From Neurospora intermedia (taxonomy: Eukaryota > Ascomycota > Sordariomycetes > Sordariales > Sordariaceae), in the NCBI GenBank assembly GCA_037102815.1, contig BTPP01000003.1, positions 3,534,001-3,598,000 of the forward strand: a DNA stretch of 64,000 bases, read 5' to 3'. A program made the translations under genes and the position numbers. The notes below the pieces were generated by a model. The model ran no database searches and was not told where the DNA came from. It worked only from the letters and a program-made list of their open reading frames with translations. Position 1 is the first letter of the stretch. Each line of letters starts with the position of its first letter. Shown here one piece after another: positions 44,536 to 56,400 of this stretch.

Positions 44536-47500
44536 TCTGTCTGCCGTCGGTGTTGTTTTTGAGATTCGATGACAACTTCCTGCCCGGGTTCAGGTTGTCA
44601 GTGGATGCGATGCCAGTATGAACAGCTGCCGGCCATTAGAGGTAGAGGTATCGTCGTCTCCTGTAAAATTTTAGTGGAGCCGCTGCTGTTCTGCCTGCTT
44701 CTACCGCTTTACCGACGGGATGATTCTTTCTCTTAATTGCATAGAACGATGACATTATCATGCAATGTTCGCTAAACCATCCACATCCTACCAAAGAACA
44801 ATTTGCTGGGGCTGCTTGTCTTTGTCTTGATGACCACGTCCATTCCACCAATACGCGTGCATATTCGACTGGATGAGGAGGCCCATTTGTTCCTAATAAC
44901 GTTTTACAGAATTTGCGAAGTACTGCGTCAATCGATCTCAGCATGGTTTCTTTCGAGTGACCTGAAGACTGTGGACCGTCATCATGTGACACCGCGTTAC
45001 CCCGCGCGTCGCCGGGGCAATGTTTGTTTACATCCGCTCGCCACACAACGCGACATCAGTCTTGTTGCTCGTTGCTAGGTTGTAACAACGAAGAGATACC
45101 TAGTGAATGACGGTCAACGAAAACCTGGGCGAGACATTGATGAAAGTGTCAGATAAAATTGAGGGGCCAACAACATAAACAAAACAAAAGGGAGCGATCG
45201 TATGCCGAAGTGCAAGAACGGTTGTGGGGTCTCGCCGGGAGGCAACCGTGGTTCACCACCAAAAGGACTTTCCGAAACAGCCATTCACAGGCTCCATCAC
45301 TTGAACCGAGTCTGTAAATAGTAGAGTTTAGTTCTGGTTTATCTGCGAAACCATGTCCCATGGCTCAAATTCTTGTAACGAGATGTTTCCACTGGATTTC
45401 CAACATCACAACGTGGTAGAACCAGTCAGGCTGTTCCAGGGCATCATTGATGGGTACTAGGAGAAGGCGCAGACCGAGAACTTCTTGGTCAAATAGTCGA
45501 TGAACAGGTTCTTGGTGTTCAAAAGTTTTGACATGGTTTCCGAGTTCCGATCCCTTGCCTATTCCTTTCAAAGGTCACACTTCTGTCATCCCTCCCGGGC
45601 TGCCGTGTGCGCAAATGACCCTGAGTGAATCAAGAAGTATGGACCATGCAAGTAGAAAAAAGTAATGAGGACAGGTCAAAGTGTCAGCGGAATTGTGACA
45701 TTTTACAGGTTAGATAAAAATAAAAGGTGATAGTGAATACTTGGTACTACTGCGTGGTATAGGCAGAGTTCATGTACCTCGGCGCAAAGACGCACCGAAT
45801 GCAAGTTTTCAGCGAGCGCTTATGTACCTCTACTGCGTGGGTAGGCCCGGGGATGTGCCTCGGAGTTGACGCCCGATCCCGCGCAATAGAAGCAACTCGT
45901 GTGAACGGAAAGAATGAAATGATGCACTGCAATAATAAACCCGCATAATGATACTGACGAAAACAAAGAAGGAGGGATGAGATGAAAGACAGAAGTCACT
46001 ACCAAGTGGAAAGCTCTGGGCAATGTGCAGCAGACGGGACCGTACGACGGGAATTAAAGTGACACATGCCAGGGGTCTCCGAAAGTGCCCGAGCGCAGCG
46101 CTCGCTCCAGGTACTACCCACATGGAACTTCCTAGGTTGCTGGGTAACAGCCCAGTCCAGTTACCACCGGTTACAAACAACCTAACCGGGTAATAACATG
46201 TTGTAAACCTTTCGCTAAGATGCTGTAAACCCTCCTCTAACATGTCGAGGATAGCGCTGATTGCTCCTGCCAACCCACGATAGCGTCAACTCCAGTACCG
46301 CCTCGGCCTGGTGTCGTTCTTGTTGTTGGACTTCCGTAGGTGCAACGCCGTTGCAACCCTCCATCCTCGTTGCCCCTTCCGCCAACCAGTTGAAGGCAGG
46401 ACCTTGAACGTCGCCGAGTGCTCCTCCAATTTTCGGGGACCACTGAACAGCTAGCTCACTCACTGAACAGCGCAGACATCCGATTTTGTCAACTTCCTAC
46501 CAACCACTTGAGCGAGGTCCAAGTTTACTTGCGAGTTCTCGTCCAGCTTCTGGATGGATGTTTACAGCAGCTCCTCTCTTCGCTTTCACTCAACATTGGA
46601 CCGTGACACATGCGTGCACACAACACCTACGTGCTCTTCCTTCTTACAACAACGAATGCACGTTCTGCTCTTCGACCTTTATTCTAGCTTTTCAACATAG
46701 CCAGCCCAGTTCACCCTACGCGGTCGCCCATTCGCAGTCCTCAAACAGACTCCATCCCGTCACCCACCAGGCTGTCCGTGTGCAGCTGAGCGCTTGTGCC
46801 GAACCTCGTTCACCCCGCCCCCAGGCCGCAGGCCATCACTGCCCGTCTACCCACAATACAACGGAACCCACTGTCTACCTAAAAGAACAACCTCAGGTGG
46901 CGGCCAAAAGAAGTTCTGCCGTGCGCAAAGGTTTGCACAGCTGCATACCGCCCGTGGCATTGGACAACTAGACGGAACCGACCATACTTTGAGTTTCCGA
47001 ACAAGGAAAAACGGAGATTGTTTGATCCCGGCGACCACAGAGCTTCTAAAACTGGTCCGAGTTCCCTGCCTGCACTTTCGGGAAGGCATTGTTGGCTGAC
47101 GGATATGGACTAGGCTTTGATCGACATCGATGTCGGCGCGTCCAGTTTACACCACTAGTTAGCTTAAGGTCTTTCTCTCATCTTGCTCGGCGACAATCTT
47201 CAAGTCCCAAGTCCGGTCCAGTCCCCTTGGTCTTCCGTGCGCGCCAACTCGAGTGGACCTTTCTCTCGGTGTCCAGGTCTATAGCATCGCGACGGCGAAC
47301 CCGACAAAAGCAGCTCTCGACGACAGTGACGACGATTCCACGAACGCGAATCAGCCAGCCACAGCATCGATTGGCGACCCTTCTTCGAGTGCTGCGCAAG
47401 CTTCAGTCGTATCTCCAAAAATCGACTTTTGTTCAATATTCAGACGGAACCCGGCCCAACGACAGACCAATTGGAACACCGATCTATGCCGAACGCCAAT

Positions 47501-47542
47501 CCGTAGGAAAGTCGGAACTGGTTGGAGAGTTGTCACGATAAT
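44536..47542. promoter_or_regulatory. 3-kb divergent spacer between pol5 and cdc25, probably including a long cdc25 leader
   Basis: No gene is recognised. A cluster of GGTAAC/GGTTAC-type motifs lies at about 46131-46200. The last kilobase is C-rich and leader-like. Some frames are open for more than 100 codons there but lack an ATG start, including one whose stop (47539-47541) lies one base before the cdc25 ATG. Confidence 0.4.
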
Positions 47543-49448
47543 ATGGAGGCTTCATCGCCCCTGGCCGCGATTCGGCCTGCTCCGCCGTCCTTCAGCCAGC
47601 CAGAAGTGCTTGGACCGCGCAATGGCAACTTGGCGCCACCAACAGGTCTCTTCAACTTCAAGCGATCCAATGCGGACTTGTTCAACACCAAACATGCAGG
47701 AAGGTCTTCGCCTAAGGGTTCGCTGGTGACCGGGTCGTCAGAAAACTTCAAGCTCAATGAAGCAGGGTTAGCCTTCTCACCTAGAAGTCGAACAACCGAT
47801 AGCATTGTCGACAGTGTTGACCAAATGGAACTTTGCAGTAGCCCGTTACTTCCGACACCACGGCGTTCGCTGTTCACCTCAACAGGTATCGAAAACGCGG
47901 TTGAAGGTCGTGGTAAGTAATCAATGGAGCGAACAATCTGCTACATAGCTTATTTAAAGCTCGGACGCTGACAGATCTGTAGGGTATGCAACCACGCCGC
48001 CGCCTCCTGCATCTTCGTCACCTGCAGTTAACAGGTTGGACATGTCTCCGGTACCGATCAAGGCACCTTTCCTGTCACGTCTCGCCGCTAGTCCTTCTCC
48101 GGCTGCAGTGGATTCTGGCGATGAAGACACACTACCAGACTCACCTGCTGCTGTGCGGCAGCTGTCCCAAGAATCCAAGGGAATTGGTGCCGAGTAAGTT
48201 CATGCTTGACTTTTGATCAGCAAATCTTCCTGAACTCTACCCTCGTTCTTTGGTCTGTGCAGAAGCTAATCATCCCCTCTTCTCTTTGCCAGGCGAAGGA
48301 GACTTGGCTTGTCTCGTCCACCTCTGGCCCGGGCCAAAGGTTACAGCACGAGTAGTATACCCGGGCGCTCCAACGGTTCGGGGTCGGGGCTGCCGCCCTT
48401 CCGCTTCGGTGGCCGGAACCTCAAGGTACCCATCTCCCCTTCGGTGTCGTTGTCATTGAGCGAATGTTTCGAGGAATCACCCCCGCAGGAGCGCCGGACA
48501 CCTGTCTTGCCGGGCAGTCCATGCTCTAATGCAGCGGCAGCGCGCTGCAAGACTCATTTTGGCAGCGGCAGCAACATTAACAGCGTTCGCAAACGTTCTC
48601 CCACCAGCAATGCCCGCACACCTTCGAACCCCTTTGCCCGGCAAAGGAAAACATTCCGCCGCTCGCTGTCCATGTTCGAGAGTCCGGGCGACATTGTCAA
48701 GCCTAAGGAGCGCACATCTCTTCCATCTAGTCTCAAGTCTGTCGTGGATGTCAACGAACCTCAGGAGCCTTTACTGCCACATTTTTTCCCTTCAGGCGAG
48801 AACGATTCTATCCCACGCATTAGCCGAGACACATTGCTCGAAGTGCTCGATGGCAAGTATGGTAGTCAGTACTCGCACAGGATGATTATTGACTGCCGCT
48901 TCGAGTACGAGTATGAAGGTGGCCACATTGACGGGGCCATCAATTACAATGACAAGGAGCTTTTGGCGAGACATTTGTTTGAGACCCCTATGGAAGGGCG
49001 CACGCTCTTGATTTTTCATTGCGAATATTCGGCCCATCGCGCGCCCATCATGGCCCGCCACATACGATCCGAAGACCGCACCATCAACGCCGAATTTTAT
49101 CCTAAACTCACGTACCCCGATGTTTACATCCTGGACGGAGGCTATAGCGGATTCTTCCAAAATCACCGGGAACGTTGCTGCCCTCAAGCGTATATCGAGA
49201 TGAATGACGCCGAACATGTCAACACGTGCGAGCGAGAAATGGGCCGTCTACGCCAGACCCGTAAGGGCTTTAGTAGGGCCCAGACCTACGCATTCGGGCA
49301 GCGTGAACGCAAGTCCGACAAATTCGAGGCTGTTTCGCCAACCGCGCCGGGCCGCAAGGTTTCTCGGGATGATGAGGAGGACATGATAGGAGCATCGCCC
49401 ATTCTCGGAAATGACCGAAGCCATTCTAGGCGCATGGCTACCTTCTGA
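47543..49448 (+). CDS. cdc25: Cdc25, M-phase inducer phosphatase
   Basis: This dual-specificity phosphatase removes inhibitory phosphates from the cyclin-dependent kinase and triggers mitosis. Exons are 47543-47912, 47983-48193 and 48293-49448, giving 578 residues. The N-terminal two thirds is Ser/Pro-rich regulatory sequence with many SP/TP sites. The rhodanese-type catalytic domain starts near ISRDTLLEVLDGKYG and holds DCRFEYEYEGGHIDGAIN. The catalytic loop HCEYSAHR (His436, Cys437, Arg443) matches the HCX5R signature, with the typical Glu after Cys, and YPDVYILDGGYSGFF follows. The ATG at 47543 (MEASSPLAAIRP) is the first usable start. Introns are 70 and 99 nt. Confidence 0.96.
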
Positions 49449-51111
49449 AGCCGAGAAATGGCATGTCCAGATATGAACAGAGCACCACCGTTGATATCGG
49501 CTGTGATTTGCCAGAATGGAGAGCGTCTGACCTCGCGCTCGGGACCCTGGGGCCTGGATGATACTTGATCGTGGGCTGTTGCGATCAAGGTGTACAAACG
49601 GTGTACTTGAACATATGGCCAACAAAGTTGCCCACTAACGACATACCCCTACGAAAATATCTGCTTTCGGCTGTCATGTTTCTCTGGGAAGTTTCTTCTT
49701 TATACTTTCTTCCTATACCCCAAGATTTTCAGCACCGCAGCCTCTGTGGCAACGTATAGAGCTAGACCTGTCGTTCGATGGTGATCATCGATACTCCCCT
49801 GCTCTGCATCGGTTAGAGTAGCATCTCACGCTGAGCGTTCAAGATTCCTTCTATATCATAACTCGTACGGGAAATACCACAGCGAAAGCAAATCAAGCAA
49901 AACAACATATTGTCCGTCCTTGATGTTGACTGTACCAGTGCTTTGGCCAGACTCGAAACTTGATGAAGACCCATGGGTGGTCTCAATCATATAATGTCAC
50001 AACTAGGGCGTATTGTGACTTGCCCAACAAGGAGCCGTGAACGGGAACGTTACGGAGGGATGTACGCATCGATGGGAACAAAGGCTAGGCGAGTCTAAGA
50101 GTATAGCGGGGTGGTCATACTTCGATGTGAGGTAATAATGTAAGTCAGAGTAGTAGAATGGGTGTGAGAGCTTGAAGGTTGTTCAATGGGAGCATTTACT
50201 GGTATGCAGTGCCTCTCGGTGCAATCACAATAAATTATGGCTAAAGGTGTGACACGCTGTGTAAGACGTAAGTGACAACACATGCAGCTTCCTTCTTTGG
50301 CATTGCTAGATATTTTTCACTTCCTTACTGGTGCTATAGATTTCGCATCTTTCGAGAAAATGAGTGTGATGCTGAAGGATCAGAGACGAGTTACATGAGA
50401 TGGAAGTATAGTTCCCAGAGATGATGGATCGGGGTGGGTGGAGTTGAGACGGGGCAGAGCGCGGGACGGACCCGACAATGTGGATCTTCATCGGTGCGGA
50501 GCGGACTTGTTCAACTCGTGGGGCCCCACTTGTCCCGAGGCCGGATGGGGAGGTACCGGACCTACCTAGCGGAACTTTGTCGGATCGGGCTCTGATGAAC
50601 TCCTAACACTTTGGGACTAAAAAAAGGTGAGGATGTCCCAGAATTAGCTTATTTCGCAATCCTAGGCTTTTTTTGCTGGCGTTACGAAGAATGAAGGACG
50701 AGTCCGCGCTTCGAGGAGGTCTGATGTCAAAGAACATCGTTATATCGGGGCGCCAAGATGATACTCCACGATAAGAGAGTTCCCATTCTTGCAAAACATT
50801 CAATGGCCGTTCCTGTGTTCAATTAGAACTTGCATCATCCTCAAAATACGTACCGCATCCCCAGCTTATAATTGGTCGACACGCCTCGATTTGATCTGGT
50901 ACCTATCGATACTTTCGTCCTTTTTCTTCTTCTTTTCCTGTTTGACACTGCGGCCGGCCTTCTCTTCATCGTTTCATCCAACTTAAAGATTTTCATTAGC
51001 TCCCTCGATCTGAGATGAACACCGTCCCTTCCAACCAGCACTTCATATAAAATCATCGTCCACCACATTTGTGGTGTTCTCTCCCTCATCATCGGTCCTC
51101 AACTTTACAAC
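49449..51111. other. Intergenic region between cdc25 and drn1
   Basis: It holds the cdc25 3' UTR and the drn1 promoter. An AGGTACCGGACCTACCTAG motif lies near 50553, and a TC-rich tract (about 50915-50970) precedes drn1. I see no gene. Confidence 0.5.
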
Positions 51112-52842
51112 ATGGCCGCTAAAATGTCAGTACGAAGCCAATTGCACTTTAACAACATCACCCATACTGACCAAATCAGCTTCGTTTTCGGTAGCATCAA
51201 TGGTCAGCTCCAGTCTGCGTTCAGCAAACTATCGACGTTGCACGCCAAGAATGTTTTCAGCTTCGCAATTGTCACTGGTAATTTATTTGGTGAAGGCCAA
51301 GATGATGATCAGCTCACTGCCCTTCTAGCCGGCGAAATTCAGATTCCGTGCCCGACCTACTTTACTGTCGGGACAGTCCCACTACCCGCACAAGTCATTG
51401 AGCGAATCGAAAAGGATGAGGAGATCGCACCAAATCTTCATTACCTGGGCAAGCGGAGCGTTACCAAGACCTCAGAAGGTGTTCGAATTGTTACTCTGGG
51501 TGGATTGCTTGATCCTGCCATCGTCGCGGGTCAGTCCAAGGAACAGTATCTGCCCTTCCACACCGAAGGTGACATCAAGTCTTTGCGCGGCGCCAACAAT
51601 GGCGACATTCTCCTCACCACAGTGTGGCCATCCAATGTATGGAAGAACAGCGCGAAAGCACGAGAGCAAAACCTTACCACGGATGCCATCCCTTCCAGCC
51701 AGGCAATCGCCGACCTTTGCGCCCACCTCAAGCCCCGCTATCATTTCACCATGTCTCCGGACAACTTCGCATTTGAGCGCGAGCCATTTTTTCCCGAATC
51801 AAGAGGAGAGGAGGATAAGGACAAGGGACTGGACGTGACACGATTTATTTCACTCGCTCCATGGGCCAACACGGCCAAGGCGAAGTCGATGTACGCTTTC
51901 ACCCTTAACAGAGAAACGGTCGTGTCGCCTCCCGTGGGAAGCACCCTCACGCCCTTTTATAAGCCAGCTGCCGCTGCACAGAAACGTACAGCTGACGAAG
52001 CCGGCTTTTCGCGCTTCGCAAATGGAAATCACGAGGGTGACCGCAGGCGTCGCAAGCACCAGCGACGCGAACGCTCTCCTCCACCCGGACCGGAAAGGTG
52101 TTTCTTTTGCTTGTCGAACCCTAATCTGCCCACGCACATGATCTGCAGCATCGGCGAGGAGGCATATCTTGCGACTGCGAAGGGGCCCCTACCTTCCGCT
52201 GAAACATTCAAGTCGCAGGGTCTTGACTTCCCAGGTCATCTCATCATTACGCCCACCCCGCACATCCCTTCTTTGAACGTCGCGGCTCTCGCCGACAGCG
52301 GCGAAGATGTCAAGAAAACTTTCAAGGAGATGACGCGCTTCCGCGAGTCGCTGCAGGGCATGGTTTCGAAGCAGTCCAAGGGAAAGCTCGGTGCCGTTAC
52401 CTGGGAGATCAACCGCGCGAGGAATATTCACGTCCACTGGCAATTCATGCCTGTGCCCGTGGAGATGGTTCGCAAGGGGTTGGTGGAGGCCGGTTTTCAG
52501 ATCTTGGCGAAGGATACTAATATAGGAAAGTTTATTTCGAAGGAATTTGAGACGGCCGATGAGGTTCCTGGCGACTATCTCCGTGTTTGGATCTGGGCAG
52601 AGGAGGAGGGCGACGCGGAAAAGGGTGGTGCAGAGGGCGGCCAGGTAATCTCCAAGACCCTGCTGCTGCAGATTGATGAGAATGTTCGCTTTGACCTTCA
52701 GTTTCCCCGCAAGGTCATGGCGAAGCTGCTCGGTGAGGAACGCAGGGTTATTTGGCAGGATGTTGGTCAGTCGGTGGAGGAGGAGTCGAAGGATGTTGCG
52801 GCGTTCAGAGCGGCTTTCAAGGAATGGGATTTTACGCTCTAA
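51112..52842 (+). CDS. drn1: Drn1/CWF19L1-family protein (lariat debranching associated, CwfJ domains)
   Basis: Drn1 binds the debranching enzyme Dbr1 and promotes turnover of intron lariats. The likely exons are 51112-51125 and 51180-52842, giving 558 residues. The 54-nt intron (donor GTCAGT, branch TACTGAC, acceptor ATCAG) is a multiple of three without stops, so an unspliced reading is also open. Removing it gives MAAKIFVFGSINGQLQSAF, as expected for the metallophosphatase-like N-terminus of the family. NLFGEG follows. A basic linker (DRRRRKHQRRERS) leads to the CwfJ C-terminal domain, with CFFC at Cys312/Cys315. The HIT-like motif IHVHWQFMP holds His422 and His424. A second CwfJ domain closes the protein. 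Confidence 0.93.
   Translation: MAAKMSVRSQLHFNNITHTDQISFVFGSINGQLQSAFSKLSTLHAKNVFSFAIVTGNLFGEGQDDDQLTALLAGEIQIPCPTYFTVGTVPLPAQVIERIEKDEEIAPNLHYLGKRSVTKTSEGVRIVTLGGLLDPAIVAGQSKEQYLPFHTEGDIKSLRGANNGDILLTTVWPSNVWKNSAKAREQNLTTDAIPSSQAIADLCAHLKPRYHFTMSPDNFAFEREPFFPESRGEEDKDKGLDVTRFISLAPWANTAKAKSMYAFTLNRETVVSPPVGSTLTPFYKPAAAAQKRTADEAGFSRFANGNHEGDRRRRKHQRRERSPPPGPERCFFCLSNPNLPTHMICSIGEEAYLATAKGPLPSAETFKSQGLDFPGHLIITPTPHIPSLNVAALADSGEDVKKTFKEMTRFRESLQGMVSKQSKGKLGAVTWEINRARNIHVHWQFMPVPVEMVRKGLVEAGFQILAKDTNIGKFISKEFETADEVPGDYLRVWIWAEEEGDAEKGGAEGGQVISKTLLLQIDENVRFDLQFPRKVMAKLLGEERRVIWQDVGQSVEEESKDVAAFRAAFKEWDFTL
51126..51179 (+). other. drn1: 54-nt in-frame, stop-free intron of drn1
   Basis: GTCAGTACG starts it, CATACTGACC supplies the branch point and AAATCAG ends it. 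If it were retained, 18 residues (inserted after MAAK, with one Ile to Met change) would interrupt the first beta strand of the N-terminal domain. Confidence 0.8.
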
Positions 52843-53479
52843 CTGGGACCCAGACGTGAGGAATGGTACAGGTGGGGATCTGGTAGGTTGTCGCGGCCTT
52901 GAGGCTTGTGGCAGACATGGAGTGGATTCAATGGGATCGATCGTTGTTGTCAATCTCATTGGTAGTTGTTCACATTTCTCACCAACAATTTGACCTGGAG
53001 TCCCGAGGACATATTTCTCCACAGGAAGGCATTGGTATGTCTGGATGTCTTCGTTCATTGGCTTGAAAAAGCATATATAGAGCATATGCTACGCTTGTAT
53101 TAAGGAGAAAACTATGAGCTCTTCGCATCGGGAGCTCTGTAAGAGGGCCGGAGCAGAAGCATATCTCTTAGAGACATATTTGCTGGATATGCACTTAGTA
53201 GTAGAATCATATACCTACATATGAGCATCCTTGCCGACCCCCGCAAGGGAAGACACAACGCTCCGCTCTTATCAGTCTGCTTATCGTAAGGTAGTTCCAC
53301 CCTGGCAGCACCCTGGCCAAAAAATTTCCAGGCGGGCTGCTGTGCCGGTCTGTCACAGTGTCACTGTCTGTTCTGTTTCGCCTTTGCCATTTTGCTCGCC
53401 GCGTGCGAAGCATCACCAAACTTCGAACCCACGGTCCGCCTCCTCGACCAGCGACAATACCGCAGGACCGTTGCCCACG
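52843..53479. other. Intergenic region between drn1 and utp20
   Basis: It holds the drn1 3' UTR and the utp20 promoter and leader. I see no gene or repeat. Confidence 0.5.
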
Positions 53480-56400
53480 ATGCCGTCCACCACGTCAGGA
53501 CGTATCGTCAAATCCCAGAGGGGGGTGAAAAAGACCCCCCATCAAAAGAACCACCGATGGGAGTCTTTCAGCACCAAGATCTCCAAACTCCATTCGCTCG
53601 ACCCGCTGCGCAAAGTTCGCCGTCACGATCTCGAAGCCGAAGACCTCGATGCCACCACATCCTACCTGCGCAATGGTCTCGACAAATGGTCTGAACTCAA
53701 CATCTCGCGAGCCTACGTTCAATTCCGGAGACAGGTCACGTCGTTGACCGGCTCCCTGGCCCAGATCCTCTACCATGAGGACAAGATTATGGACCTCTTG
53801 GTCGAACACACAGAGAAGCACAACAAGGAAACCCTCGAACCATTGTTGGACCTCATCACCGCCTTTGCCCACGACTTGGGCGCGCGCTTTGAGAAGCACT
53901 ACCCACGAGCTCTACGCCTGATTGTTGACCTCGCCAGCAAGGTGCACGACGTGGAGGTCATCGAGTGGACATTCGCCGCGCTGGCCTTCCTTTTCAAATA
54001 CCTTTCGAGACTCTTAGTTCCCGATCTGCGCCCGACATATGACACAGTTGCTCCCCTGATGGGCAAGGCTAGACAGCCCGGCCATATCGCCAGATTCGCC
54101 GCCGAGGCCATGAGCTTCCTGATCAAGAAGGCCGCCGCCCCAAGCCATAAGCAGACGGCGCTACCCTTGATTGTGCAGCACGTACGGGACGATCTCTACA
54201 GTATGCATGGGACGAAGCAATTTGGTCTTTACAGCCAGGGAATCATGGTCATGTTTGCGGAGGCCATCAAGGGCGCTGGAAACTCGCTACACTCGACAGG
54301 ACCTGACGTTATGACAGCTTTGGCGAAGGCTGTACCCGACGAGGAGCTCGATCTTACATCGGAGAAACCGACGATCTGGACTGACGTCTGCTGCGGCGTG
54401 CTTACTTCGACCATTCATCACTCGACACCTGAGACGTTTGTACCAGTTGAAACAAGGATTTTTGAGGATGCGGCGGCCACACAACGACCAATCCTCTTTG
54501 TCCAGCTCCTCGGCTTTGCTGCCGGTGTTCGCCAGGGAATACGGATCAACGATTGGGCGCTTCTAGTTAAAACTTTGGGTCAACTACTCACGTCCCTATC
54601 GACCTATAAGGACAACACGGAGTTCATGAACTCGCCACGGCTATGGCAACGCGTAATGGTGAATGCGGCTATCATTTGGGCACAGGCACCTATCGATGCC
54701 CTTCTTCCCTCATTGTCGAGCTTTAACAGCGCCATGACCAAAGAGCCTCTCATGAGGTGGTATATCCCATTTTGCTCTTACTTGGCCGACTTAAACCCCG
54801 ATCGCTTCCGGGGGCTTTTCCAGAAGGATTTCCAAAAGTAAGTTTTTTTGTTCTCACCCTCCTCCATCAGACATGGCAACATCTAACATCCTACAGATTT
54901 ATTGTAGCACATTGGTCCGACGCTGCCAATGAAGATTTGCTTTGTGTTCTAATACCGCATATGATCGAGACGGGTGGTCTTCCTAGCCCTCATGCGAAGG
55001 AGAGTTTCCCTCTGCCACAATCATGGCAGGACCAGATTGTGAGCAAGTTTGTCCGACTCGAAGATACCCCTTTCCCAGAGAGCGGTGGCTTTGGCAAGGA
55101 CCGCGAAACCTGGAAGGAAAAGTGTCTGCCAATGTACTCTGGTCTCCTGCGTGTGTTGGAGTCCACTTCGGTACACCCCTCCACGAATGCTCGGATAGCA
55201 GAAGTCTTGCTTAAGAAGCTCAAACTCGCTCTCCGGCCGTCTTCATCCCTCCCGACGGACGAGGCCAACTTCATCGTCAGTGATGGGTTCCGTGCCTACC
55301 TGAGAATGTGTGCGGCCGCGGGGTCTGTCGATCTCAGCCTTGCTCCGCTGCTCAGAGCCGCTGCGCCGAGATTCTGCCGTCTGCCGAAGTTCCTTGAGGC
55401 TTTGCTGGACTATGAGCAGGAACTGAACCGAAAATCTCAGAGCTCGCCAGAAGCTAATAACGGCCGGGGCAACAGCCCGCAAGAGGAGGATCCTTTGGTG
55501 AAGTCTCTCATCAAGAACCTTGCTTCTACATCACACCATCTTCGCCTTGTTTCTTTGCGGATTCTCGACGTTCTGGAGACGACCCCTGATTCGAATGCAG
55601 CTTTGTCGACAATGATCCAAGTAGAAGAACTTCCCTTGAATATGCAAAGCGTCCGCGCTATCGCTGTGCATCTACGAAAACTCGGTCAAATTTATCATCA
55701 CATCGAGGAGAGCTCATGGCTGGTCCAAGCTATCCCGTCCTTCCTTTTCGGCCTTACAACGATACAACTTTCGCCCGTCTGGGATGACGCAGTGGAAGCC
55801 ATGAAGAAAATTTCGGAAACCAAGCACGGTGAGGAGATTGTTGCCGAGCTTGCCTTTGAGTGGCTTGAGGTGCCGTCCCCTCGCTGGACAGGCCCCTTTG
55901 AGCCCCCTACCGATAATCACCGCAAAGCCATGACGGATTTCGAGTGTACTGGCCTCATGAGACTGCAGGAGGTTGCAGACGACACGGGCAAGGTGGTCAG
56001 CGAGTTGTCGCAAAAGCTGCTCAGCACTTTCGAAGAGGGACAAAAGGCGGTGGAACTTCGCTCGGATCGCGCACGCAGCAAAGCTCTTAAGGTGTTCACT
56101 GCTCTTCCTAGTTCTGCTGAAAAGCGCTCGAGGAAGATCGTCCCGTACCTTTTGTCCTTCACGGAAGACGACCAAACTCCGGCTGCCGAGGAGAACGAGG
56201 ATCAGCCCTTTTCCGAGGAAGACGGAAGCTGGTCGCTGCAAGACAGGAAGGCCCTTGTGGGTGTCTTCTCCCACTTTGGCAACCCCAAGGTGCTTTGGCA
56301 AAGCCAAAGGGTTTACAATGCGCTTTTAAAGCTGTTGGGCAATGGTGATATCGAGCTTCAGAAAATGGCGCTCAAGGCAATTCTAGCGTGGAAGAGTGAT

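Noticed and set aside
47089-47541. Open frame ending one base before the cdc25 ATG
   Set aside because: It has no ATG start and no similarity; it is more likely part of the leader than an upstream gene.
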